Part shown: in pieces, positions 15,691 through 23,992 of the stretch
Numbering within the stretch: the first letter of the stretch is position 1
Layout of the letters: each line of letters opens with the position of its first letter
Assembly (NCBI GenBank): GCA_036491115.1
Contig: DASXCQ010000083.1
Span: 18,185 to 82,184, forward strand
From: DATEPR01 sp036491115
Lineage (GTDB): Bacteria > Actinomycetota > Actinomycetes > Mycobacteriales > Pseudonocardiaceae
Direction: 5' to 3'
Length of the DNA stretch: 64,000 nt
The notes under the pieces: generated by a model
Told to the model about the DNA's origin: nothing
Seen by the model: the letters and a program-made list of their open reading frames with translations, nothing else
The model's database searches: none
Translations under genes and position numbers: made by a program

Positions 15691-17018
15691 TGTCATCGGA
15701 CGGGGGATCACCAGTAGGCAAAGGTAGCGGCAGCCGTCGGCACCGTTGGCCGATGGGCTGGATTCGGCGTTGGCCGGTCTGGTCGCTGCGCCGACCGGCA
15801 GTCGTGATGGTCATCGTCGTCGAACTGGCGACGGCGCTGGTCACCGCGGCCGTGGTGATCAGACTGCCGATCCGCCAGCACGACTGGGTGATCTTCGCGG
15901 TGCTCGGCGTCGGCTCGATCCTGCACATGGAACTCGTCCGCGGTGTGGAACGGATCCGAGAAGGTACCCGCGCGCACACGCCGCACATGGACCTCAAGTC
16001 GGTGTGGACGTTCGCCGGCCTGCTGCTGCTGCCTCCCGCGCTGAGCATCGGCCTCGTCTTCGTGACCTGCCTGCACCAGCGGCTGCGGGTCGACACGTTG
16101 CAGACGTTCCGCTGGCTGTACAACACGGCGGTCATCATCCTCGCCAGCGAGGCGGCGGCCGCCGTGCTCTATGCCGGACTGCCCGTCGGGCGCTACCCCG
16201 GCCTGCCGGGCGGCTGGAGCGGTGTCGCGGTGATCATCCTGGCCGGCGCGATGCGCTGGCTGGTCAACCTCGCGCTCGTCGTGGCGATCATCTTCCTGTC
16301 CTCGCCGAAGGTGACCTCGCGGGACGCGACCGGCGGCTTCGACAACAACCTCGTGGAGATGGCCGGTCTCGCGCTGGGCAGCGTCGCCGCGCTGGTCATG
16401 GTGCACGATCCCTGGTTCCTGGTGCTGATCCTGCCGCCGCTGCTGGTGCTGCACCGCAGCCTGCTGCTGCGCAAGTACGAGCTGGCCGCGCGGGTGGACT
16501 CCAAGACCGGCCTGAGCAACGCGATGCACTGGAGCCAACTGGCCCGGGGTGAGCTGGCCAGGGCGGAGCGACAACAGACCTCGGCCGGCGTGCTGATGCT
16601 GGACCTGGACCACTTCAAGCGGATCAACGACACCTACGGCCACCTCACCGGCGACGCGGTGCTCAAGGCGGTGTCCGACGCGCTGCGCAAGGAGTCCCGC
16701 GACTACGACCTGGTGGGCCGGTTCGGCGGCGAGGAGTTCATGATCCTCACCCCGAGCATCGACCCGCTGGACCTGAACGCGATCGCCGAGCGGTTCCGGC
16801 GCTGCATCAGCAACCTCTCGGTCACCTCGCCGGACACCCGCGAGCAGGTCACCGTCACGGCGTCGGCCGGTGTCGTCTCCTACCCGCAGGGCGGCAGCGA
16901 CCTGGACGAGCTGCTGCTGGCCGCGGACGCGGCGCTGTACCGGGCGAAGGAGAGCGGCCGCGACCGGACCTGCTGCGCCCCCGCCGTCTCGCTGGCCCCG
17001 CCGGTCGAGGACATCTAG
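15690..17018 (+). CDS. Membrane-bound diguanylate cyclase (GGDEF)
   Basis: 442 residues from the GTG at 15690; ATG starts at 15588 and 15753 are alternatives. About seven hydrophobic helices (residues about 35-255) form a MASE-like sensory region. The GGDEF domain follows, with LDLDHFKRINDTYGH and the active signature GGEEF. The RDYD five residues before GGEEF fits the RxxD inhibitory I-site, so product inhibition by c-di-GMP is expected. No EAL domain is present. The stop codon shares the tetranucleotide CTAG with the convergent aminotransferase pseudogene. Confidence 0.9.
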   Translation: MSSDGGSPVGKGSGSRRHRWPMGWIRRWPVWSLRRPAVVMVIVVELATALVTAAVVIRLPIRQHDWVIFAVLGVGSILHMELVRGVERIREGTRAHTPHMDLKSVWTFAGLLLLPPALSIGLVFVTCLHQRLRVDTLQTFRWLYNTAVIILASEAAAAVLYAGLPVGRYPGLPGGWSGVAVIILAGAMRWLVNLALVVAIIFLSSPKVTSRDATGGFDNNLVEMAGLALGSVAALVMVHDPWFLVLILPPLLVLHRSLLLRKYELAARVDSKTGLSNAMHWSQLARGELARAERQQTSAGVLMLDLDHFKRINDTYGHLTGDAVLKAVSDALRKESRDYDLVGRFGGEEFMILTPSIDPLDLNAIAERFRRCISNLSVTSPDTREQVTVTASAGVVSYPQGGSDLDELLLAADAALYRAKESGRDRTCCAPAVSLAPPVEDI

Positions 17019-17767
17019 GCCGGCAGGACGGCCCGGACCGCGGCGAGCAGCAGTTCGGCCCGCTCCAGCCGTGCGTTGTGCCCCATCAGGCCGATCCGCC
17101 ACACCGTGCCGGCGAACCGGCCGGTGCCCGTGCCGATCTCGATGCCGTACTCGGTGAGCAGCCGGTCCCGCACCTTCGCCGAGTCGACGCCGTCGGGCAC
17201 CCATACCGTGGTCAGCTCGGGCAGCCGGTGGCCCTCCTTGGCGAACAGCCGCAGGCCCAGCTCGGCCAGGCCCTCCTGGAGCCGTGTGCCGGCCGCGCGA
17301 TGGCGTTCGTGGACGGCGGGTCAGGCCCTCGTCCAGGACGCGGCCCAGGGCGGCGTGCAGCGAGGCGATCATGGCCACCGGTGCCGTGTGGTGGTAGGTG
17401 CGGCCGCCGTTGCCGTTGCGAGCACCAGGGCCTCGGGGTCGCGCTCGTGCACCGCGGCCGCCAGCGCCGCTATGTCGCTGACGGCGCCGGTGGACGTCTC
17501 GGCGTGCACGGCGACCACCACGACCGCGCCCGGCGCGACCGTGTTGGCGAACGCCGCCTCCATGCCGATGGACCCGGTGCCGGACAGCGGCAGCGTGCGC
17601 CGGTTCGCCGTGCCCCACACGGTGCGCAGCCGATCGCACGTCTCGTCCAGTATGCCGAGAAAGTCCGGATCGAGGTGACCGAGCAGGGGTGCGGCCAGCG
17701 CCTGCGTCGCCTCCGGGTACGGATTGCTCGGGCCGGAACCCAGCAGGGTTCGATCAAGCAGCGGCAT
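17015..17767 (-). pseudogene. Class V aminotransferase (serine-pyruvate/alanine-glyoxylate type), decayed
   Basis: The N-terminus from ATG 17767 (LLGSGPSNPYPEATQALAAP, LSGTGSIGMEAAFANTVAPG) and the C-terminus (PDGVDSAKVRDRLLTEYGIE, WRIGLMGHNAR) are clear family matches, but the gene spans only 251 codons against about 365 expected. After VAPGAVVVVAV the sequence jumps to HAETSTGAVSD, about 45 residues missing in frame. After EALVLA it jumps out of frame to NGNGGRTYHHTAPVAM, removing the PLP-lysine region; at about 17325-17331 another frameshift restores the original frame. A product without the PLP lysine cannot be a transaminase. Confidence 0.85.
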
Positions 17768-17869
17768 GGCGCCAGCCTAGGACCGGCGCCCGTCGCCACC
17801 TGCCGCGTCCCGGGCGGTGCCCGTGTCACCTTGGTCACGCCGGACCTGGTGACGGGACACGGATTTCGG

Positions 17870-18268
17870 TCAGGACGCGAACGCCGCCCTGGCCTCCGCC
17901 GCGTCCCGGATCGACCGGGCCCAGTCCACCAGGTGGTCGTCCGGGTCACTGCCGTTGCCGGACACGTCGTGGACCGAGTCGTAGAGCCGTTCCCACAGCC
18001 GCACGCCGTTCCACTCCACGAACCTGCGGTACGCCGTGGGTACGGCGATACCGAACGTCACCGGTAGCCGGCGCCACGCACAGCCACTGGTGAGCACGTA
18101 CACCACCGCCACGAACACCGCCCGATCGCCGACCCTGGTCCGTCCGCCGCCCTGCGGCCGAACCTTCGGGGTCGGCATGAGCGGTTGGACGAGTACCCAC
18201 ATGTCATCGGGCACCAACCGACGGGACAGCGGCGAAATCCGATCGTCGAAGTCAACCGAGTGCACCAC
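17870..18268 (-). mobile_element. IS5-type transposase orfA remnant
   Basis: 132 residues from GTG 18268, preceded by a strong GGGAGGTGG. Residues about 20-80 match the N-terminal DUF4096 domain of IS5/IS427-like transposases: DDMWVLVQPLMP, VYVLTSGCAWRRLP, AYRRFVEWNGVRLWERL. The end (DHLVDWARSIRDAAEARA) corresponds to the end of orfA. The DDE catalytic orfB that should follow is absent: the next 100 bp lead straight to the aminotransferase pseudogene. No terminal inverted repeats were found. The reading frame is intact, so it could still be expressed as a small DNA-binding protein. Confidence 0.72.
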
Positions 18269-18374
18269 AATGCCACCTCCCAGCCGGATGCCTCTTTGTT
18301 GTAGAGGGATTCCAGCCGGCGGTCAATCGGCCAATGGTGCAAAAGCTGGTAGGCCGTTCGAGCCGTTTCGGCGG

Positions 18375-18989
18375 TCAATATGCTCGGACCACGTCCCGGG
18401 CATGCCACCGTTGCATCGCATGCTGCACCATGGTGATGAGTGCCTGTTTGGTTGATTCCCGCTTCCGTGCGTCACACTTCAGGATCGGCACGTCCGAAGG
18501 TATGGCCATGGCTTCCCTTACATCCTCGACGGGATACTGTGGGACACCTTCGAAGCAGTTCATCCCAACAACGTAGGGCAGGCCCCGTTCTTCGAAGTAG
18601 TCCACTGGTCCGAAGGAATCAGCGAGCCGCCTGGTGTCCACCAGCACGACGGCGCCGATCGCGCCTCGGACGAGGTCGTCCCACATGAACCAGAAGCGGT
18701 GCTGGCCCGGTGTGCCGAACAGGTACAGGATCAGTTCCGAGTCCAGCGTCACCCGGCCGAAGTCCATCGCCACCGTGGTGGTGGTCTTGCCCGGCGTGGC
18801 ACGCAGGTCGTCAATGCCGGTGCTGGCCTCGGTCATCACCGCCTCGGTGGTCAACGGCATGATCTCCGACACCGAACCGACGAACGTGGTCTTGCCGACG
18901 CCGAAACCGCCCGCCACCACGATCTTCGCCGACGTGGCCGTCCTCGCCAGCGGGGTCTTCTTCGACCTCTCAAAGTCGACGGAGTCCAC
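18375..18989 (-). CDS. Conservon Rap-like GTPase (CvnD type)
   Basis: 204-residue cytoplasmic small GTPase of the actinobacterial conservon. The P-loop GGFGVGKTTFVG begins at about residue 27, the switch II region is FGTPGQHRFWFMW, and the NCFE segment corresponds to the N/TKxD region. Start GTG at 18989 lies inside the DUF742 gene (20-bp overlap). It is the last of four genes (kinase, roadblock, DUF742, GTPase) that form a membrane-associated, G-protein-like signalling complex. Confidence 0.93.
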   Translation of the reverse strand: MDSVDFERSKKTPLARTATSAKIVVAGGFGVGKTTFVGSVSEIMPLTTEAVMTEASTGIDDLRATPGKTTTTVAMDFGRVTLDSELILYLFGTPGQHRFWFMWDDLVRGAIGAVVLVDTRRLADSFGPVDYFEERGLPYVVGMNCFEGVPQYPVEDVREAMAIPSDVPILKCDARKRESTKQALITMVQHAMQRWHARDVVRAY

Positions 18990-19515
18990 TCAACACCCTT
19001 TCCATCAACACGAGATGCGCCGCGATGTCGTCGTCGGCGAATGTCCGGTGAATGCTGATCAGTCCCAGTTCGGCCATATCGGACAGGATCACCCTGGCGA
19101 CCCCGAGCGGAATGGACAGCTTTGCCGCCACCTCCGCCACCGACAGCGGATAGCGGCACAGCGCGCTGACCTCGCGGTGCTCCAACTGCCGCAGCCGGCT
19201 GCCGTCGGCGGCCAACTCCGTGGCGGAGATCAGCGTTTCCAGTTTCAGGTCGTAGTTCGCCCGGGTTCTGCCTCTGGTCCACGCATAGGGACGGACCAGC
19301 GCGGCCTCGTCGACGAGTTCGTCGATCCCGGGCTGGGGTTCGGCATTCGGCTCATCGACACTGACCATCGAGCCGAAACCGCTGTCCACGTACTCGGTGA
19401 CGAACACCGGTTCGTCCGGTGTCGGCCCGACGTCGTCCGGCGATGGCGCCTGGGCGCCGAGTCCGCCGCCGGCCTGCCGGCCGGTCCGTTCGTCGTCCGC
19501 TTCGTAAGCTGACAT
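18970..19515 (-). CDS. Conservon DUF742 protein (CvnC type)
   Basis: 181 residues. A long acidic N-terminal extension (to about residue 72) is followed by the DUF742 domain from VRPYAWTRGRTRANYDLKLETLISA, a winged-helix-like fold (YPLSVAEVAAKLSIPLGVARVILSD). ATG at 19515 is chosen because GAGGTGGGG is directly upstream; the longer frame to 19602 overlaps the roadblock gene. It sits between the roadblock gene and the GTPase and probably links them. Confidence 0.92.
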   Translation of the reverse strand: MSAYEADDERTGRQAGGGLGAQAPSPDDVGPTPDEPVFVTEYVDSGFGSMVSVDEPNAEPQPGIDELVDEAALVRPYAWTRGRTRANYDLKLETLISATELAADGSRLRQLEHREVSALCRYPLSVAEVAAKLSIPLGVARVILSDMAELGLISIHRTFADDDIAAHLVLMERVLSGLRRL

Positions 19516-19522
19516 CCCCACC

Positions 19523-19963
19523 TCACACCGGTTGCCGCAGGAGCATCCGACTCGTGCCCTGTAGTTCCGCCCGAAGCTCCGGGGTGAGCATCTGCCCGAC
19601 ACGTTCCACGAGCAGTGCCATCTCGTACGCGACCTGACCGATGTCGCAGTTGGGTGCCGCCAGGACGGCCAGCGACGACCCGTCGCTGACGGCCATCAGC
19701 AACATGACCCCGTGTTCCATCTCCACCACGGTTTCCCGGACCGCGCCCGCCTCGAAGCACCGCGCGGCGCCCTGGGTCAGGCTGGACAGGCCGGAGGCGA
19801 CGGCCGCCAACTGGTCGGCGCGATCGCCGGGCAGCCGGGCCGACGCGGACAGCAGCAGTCCGTCCGCGGACACCACGATCGCGTGCGCCACACCAGGCAC
19901 CCGCTCGGTGAAGTCGGTGACCAACCACCCGAAGCGGCCCTGCTGCGTCTGACTCGACGTCAT
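19523..19963 (-). CDS. Conservon roadblock/LC7 protein (CvnB type)
   Basis: 146 residues with one roadblock/LC7 fold (FTERVPGVAHAIVVSADGLLL through the MLLMAVSDGSSLAVLAAP segment). By homology with MglB-like and CvnB proteins it is expected to regulate the neighbouring GTPase. ATG at 19963 has GGGAG 7 nt upstream; it begins 14 nt after the kinase gene's stop and ends 7 nt before the DUF742 start. Confidence 0.93.
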   Translation of the reverse strand: MTSSQTQQGRFGWLVTDFTERVPGVAHAIVVSADGLLLSASARLPGDRADQLAAVASGLSSLTQGAARCFEAGAVRETVVEMEHGVMLLMAVSDGSSLAVLAAPNCDIGQVAYEMALLVERVGQMLTPELRAELQGTSRMLLRQPV

Positions 19964-19977
19964 TCGTTCTCCCAGTT

Positions 19978-22900
19978 CTACCAATGGAATCCGTGCTCCG
20001 CGGGGGCCGGTTCGGCGGGCTCGCCGCCGCGTGCGTGGCGGACGCCCCGCTGGAAGCTGGTCAACCGCTCGCGCAACACCCCGGCGTCCAGGTCCGGCGC
20101 AGGCGGCCGGCTGTCCGGCGCGACGCTGCCGGGCAGGAGGTGCTCCTTGGGCGTCCGCCGGGGCAGGCCGGCGAGCGTGCGTTCGCCCGGGTTGTCCTGG
20201 CCCGCCATGGCCTCCGCGGCCCGCCAGCCGTCGTCGGCCTGCGACGCCCAGCGGTCGGTCGTCGGTGCGGACGGTCCGACCGGTTCGGCCCGGACGGTCT
20301 GTTCCGCGTCCGGCACGAACACCGTCGTCGCGTCGTCCTCGGACGGTGCGGCGTGCCTGGCCCGCCGGACGCCGTCCTGGAAGCCGGACAGCCGGTGCCG
20401 CAGGCGTTCCGCCGGCACCTCGACCGGCCGCTCCGCCGACTCGTCCAGCCGCACGCTGCCGGGCAGCAGCAACGCCTTCGGCTGCCGCTTGGGCAGGCCG
20501 GACGCGGTGAACTCGGCCGGTTCCACGTCGACGACCGCGCCGACCGCCTGCCAGCCCTCGTCCGCGGCGAACTCCCAGCCCGGTGTCCTCGGCCCGCCCT
20601 CGGTGTCGTCATCGACGTCACCGGTGGCCGTGGTGTCGGCGAACCACGCGGACAGCGTGTCGAAGATCGGGGTGACCTCCGGTGCGGCGGCTTCCCCACC
20701 GCCGTCCGGTTCCACCATCGCGGCCACGCCGCCCTGTTCGTCCTCATCGGACAGTGGCGCGAACAGGCCGACACCGGACGCGATCGCCGACGGCAACTTC
20801 GGGATGGTCACCGTCATGGCGCCGGCCAGCGGATCGCTGATCGCGGGCTGCTGGGTGTCCAGCGTGCCGCTCAGCGTTGGCTGCCACGGCCCGTTGGGGC
20901 CGTTGGTGGCGCCCGCCGTCCGCTTGGGCAGCGGGCCGCCGAAGCCGCCGCCGGGCGGGGTGTCCACCCCGCCGGGTGCGGGCGGCAGCGGGTCGGCATC
21001 GCCGATCACCAGCTCCGCCGGCACGGTGATGGTGACCCGCAGGCCGGGAATGTCCTGCCCGCCGTGCAGGCGGACGCGGACGCCGTGCTGGTCGGCCAGC
21101 CGGCTGATCACGAACAGCCCCATGCGCCGGGAGATCCGGCCCTCCACCCCGGCGGGATGGCCGAGCTGTTCGTTGGCCCTGGCCAGTTCGTCGTCGGCCA
21201 TGCCGATGCCGTGGTCGACGATGTCGATCACCACGGCCTTGCGCCGGGTGCGGTGCGACGCCACCGTCACCGGCGTGTCCGGCGCGGAGAACGCGGTCGC
21301 GTTGTCCAGCAGTTCGGCCAGCAGTCGCACCAGGTCGCCCGCCGCGTAGCCGACCACCTGCGCGTCCGGCGGCGGCTGCACCACGATCCGCTCGTAGTGC
21401 TCGATTTCCGACACCGCGGCCCGCAGCAGATCGGCCAACGTGATCTGCTGGCCGTTGCTCCTGGCGAGCTCACCGCCGGACAGCACCATCAGGTTCTCGT
21501 TGTTGCGCCGCATCCGGGTGGCCAGGTGGTCGAGCTTGAACAGCGCGGCGAGCTGCTCCGGGTCCTCCTCGTCCCGCTCCAGTTGCTCGATCAGCCGCAA
21601 CTGCCGCTGCACCAGGCTCTGGCTGCGCCGGGAGAGGTTGACGAACAGCTCGCTGTAGTTGGCGCGCATGGTCGCCTGCTCGACGGCCAGCCGCAGCGCC
21701 TCGCCGTGCACGGCGTCGAACGCCCTGGCGAGCTGGCCGACCTCGTCACGGGTGCGCACGCCGACCGGTTCCACCGTCGCGGCAACGGTTTCGCCCGCCC
21801 GGATGCGTTCCACGGCGTCGGGCAGCTGGCGGGACGCGACGTCCCGCGCGGTGCGCCGCAGCACGCCGATGGACAGCAGCAACTGCCTGGCCACCAGCAT
21901 CACGAGTGCGATCGTCGCGGCCAGCGCGATGATCAGCACCACGATGGCGGTCGCCGCCGCGCCGCCGGCACCGGACCGCAGCGAGGCGGCGTCGGCCCGC
22001 AGCGACTTCGCGAGCCGGCCGGTGATCTGGTCCAGTCCGGCGGTGACGGCGCTGTTCGCGGTGTTCCACGTTCCGGTCGGGATGCCGATCGCCATGCCGG
22101 GCATCACCTGTCCGGTCATGCCGCCGGACTGGTCGATGGCCTGGCCCAGCAACTCGTTCTGGCGGCTCATCGCCGTCGGATCGACCGAGGTCGCGTACTG
22201 GCGCGCGACATCCTGGCTGGCCACCGCGCGGAAGTCGCTGATCCGGCTGTCCAGCCTGGCCTCGGAGCCGTGCAGCGCGGTCACGTCGGACACCGACAGC
22301 GTGCGGGTGCCGATGCCGGCGAGTACCACCGCCTGCTCGTACCGGACCTCTTCACGCGCGGCGAACAGGTCGTAAATGGACAGTGCCTGGCGGGTCAGCC
22401 GGGCATCGGCCAGGTCGGTGGTGAGCACCCGGTCGAACGCGAACAGCGTGTCGATCAAGCTGGAGTAACTGGCCGCCTCGGCGGAGCGGTCCGGTTTCGC
22501 CGCCGCGCTTGTCTTCCGCAGCCTCGGCAGCTCGCCCAGTTGCCGGTCGGCGGCCGACCACGCGGCACCGGCGACCGGGTCCAGATCGCCCGCGGTCGAG
22601 TCGGTGCCGACGGCCTGGCGGGCGGCGGCCAAGGCAACGTCCACCCGGTGCTTGACGGCGCCCGGCCCGTTCGGCGCGACGGCGCCGGTGGCTGCCGCCT
22701 TGCCGGGGGGCATGCCGGGCATGGACTTCGGCCGGGCGTCGTGCACCGGAACCACGGCGCCGCCTGCCACCGCGCTCCGCTCGTCCTGCAACGCGGTCAC
22801 GACGGCCCGCACGGACGTGCTCAGCTGGGTGATCCGGTTGGCCCGCGCGTACTGGCCGGCGTTGGCGAGCTGGCCCTGGACCAACACGGCACCCAGGGTC

Positions 22901-23016
22901 AGCATCACCACCATCGGCACGAGCGAGACCAGCGCGAGCTTGACCGGCAACCGCAGATCACGCCAGCGGCCCAACCGGGCACCCACCTGTTTCGTCCGTG
23001 AAACGGGAGTACTCAC
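19978..23016 (-). CDS. Conservon sensor histidine kinase (CvnA type) with nitrate-sensor-like domain
   Basis: 1012 residues. TM1 (about 27-48), an extracellular NIT-like helical domain (about 50-355), TM2 (about 355-380), then HAMP-like and dimerisation helices and a HATPase domain with LLDNATAFSAPDTPV (N box), DHGIGMADDEL (G1) and RRMGLFVISRLADQHGV. No classical phospho-accepting H box is obvious, as in other CvnA proteins. The tail (about 700-1012) is low-complexity with two copies of a roughly 110-residue unit. GTG 23016 follows GAGGAGG. It heads the four-gene conservon. Confidence 0.93.
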   Translation of the reverse strand: MSTPVSRTKQVGARLGRWRDLRLPVKLALVSLVPMVVMLTLGAVLVQGQLANAGQYARANRITQLSTSVRAVVTALQDERSAVAGGAVVPVHDARPKSMPGMPPGKAAATGAVAPNGPGAVKHRVDVALAAARQAVGTDSTAGDLDPVAGAAWSAADRQLGELPRLRKTSAAAKPDRSAEAASYSSLIDTLFAFDRVLTTDLADARLTRQALSIYDLFAAREEVRYEQAVVLAGIGTRTLSVSDVTALHGSEARLDSRISDFRAVASQDVARQYATSVDPTAMSRQNELLGQAIDQSGGMTGQVMPGMAIGIPTGTWNTANSAVTAGLDQITGRLAKSLRADAASLRSGAGGAAATAIVVLIIALAATIALVMLVARQLLLSIGVLRRTARDVASRQLPDAVERIRAGETVAATVEPVGVRTRDEVGQLARAFDAVHGEALRLAVEQATMRANYSELFVNLSRRSQSLVQRQLRLIEQLERDEEDPEQLAALFKLDHLATRMRRNNENLMVLSGGELARSNGQQITLADLLRAAVSEIEHYERIVVQPPPDAQVVGYAAGDLVRLLAELLDNATAFSAPDTPVTVASHRTRRKAVVIDIVDHGIGMADDELARANEQLGHPAGVEGRISRRMGLFVISRLADQHGVRVRLHGGQDIPGLRVTITVPAELVIGDADPLPPAPGGVDTPPGGGFGGPLPKRTAGATNGPNGPWQPTLSGTLDTQQPAISDPLAGAMTVTIPKLPSAIASGVGLFAPLSDEDEQGGVAAMVEPDGGGEAAAPEVTPIFDTLSAWFADTTATGDVDDDTEGGPRTPGWEFAADEGWQAVGAVVDVEPAEFTASGLPKRQPKALLLPGSVRLDESAERPVEVPAERLRHRLSGFQDGVRRARHAAPSEDDATTVFVPDAEQTVRAEPVGPSAPTTDRWASQADDGWRAAEAMAGQDNPGERTLAGLPRRTPKEHLLPGSVAPDSRPPAPDLDAGVLRERLTSFQRGVRHARGGEPAEPAPAEHGFHW

Positions 23017-23992
23017 ACAACCTCCTCGCCGCCGCCCGCCCACGGCGTGCTGGTTCGACCGCGGATCGGGAATATGCCGCGGCCGGTGGAATGGAATGGA
23101 CCGTCAGCAGTCGATCGCCGGTTCGCGCCGGGTGTTCGGGCGTGAATGGGCGCTGGACGCATCCGTTGTTCACCTCGCTGCCGGTATCGTCGGGCGTGGC
23201 AAATCGTTTCTCGGTTCACCTGAAAGTGGCGGGCGTTAATCGCGCCCACCACGGCATGGTTCGACCCGGTTGCCGCTATTCAACGTCGTTCGGGGTATTC
23301 GGCCACCGGAATTACGGGGACTTCGAGATCCCGACACTACAACACCGCGACGTTCCGAACGCCTTTCCGCGAGGGCCCCGTTCACCTGGGCTTTCACCCG
23401 CCGTCGCCCAACGAAACGGACAAACAGAGCATATCAACTGGCCGAAGATCGGTTGCACGTTGCTCTGCGCGGCACCGATCGGGCGACACAACCGCCGAAC
23501 GCGCGATCGTGTGCCACTCGGCAGTGTGTAATCGGCGAAAGGTAGTGCTGTCTTGATTGGCCGGACCGTGGGACCGCCTCCCGGACCATCGTGCGGCTGG
23601 ATCGGCGAACCGACTGCCATCAGCGATTTTCCGGTCCTGCCAGATGATCGACAGCGGATCGACGCCACCCGACTCAAGTCCGCCGGGCAGACACGGTGGG
23701 GTGACACGTGACCGCCCGGCGAATGTCCACCCGACTGGGGTAACGGGCCGCCACCAGCCCGCTCAGCAGCGGCGATGCCGGTCCGTCCGCCGAGCCGAGC
23801 GGTACGTCACGACGCCTATCGAAACGATCAACAATCGGACATCGATCACCGGCGGTAGCCAGGAAGTTCACACCTATGTGGGAAATCCGGCACGTCCACG
23901 AACCGAAACAGGCGGGGCGGCGGAACAACTGTAAACGACCGATGGCCCATCGCGATACGGGTAGATCACGGACAAATCACGGACGGATCTGG
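23017..23992. other. 976-bp intergenic region with no convincing gene
   Basis: The gap between the conservon kinase start and the stop of the phosphotransferase gene is visibly less GC-rich than its neighbours and rich in CG-containing 4-6-mers. The open frames found (for example 23674-23928 minus and 22998-23531 plus) have no start signals, domains or GC3 bias that persuade me. It probably carries the conservon promoter; a small RNA or remote regulatory DNA is possible. No tRNA cloverleaf or strong terminator was seen. Confidence 0.5.

Noticed and set aside
19984..23001. A 1005-codon open frame antisense to the conservon kinase gene, with similar giants at 9597-12146 and 35773-38757.
   Set aside because: High-GC coding strands routinely leave long open antisense frames. 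These translate to His/Arg/Gly-rich, motif-free sequence, while the opposite strand carries recognised domains.
23674..23928. 84-residue frame in the long gap upstream of the conservon.
   Set aside because: No start signal, no domain, no codon bias.
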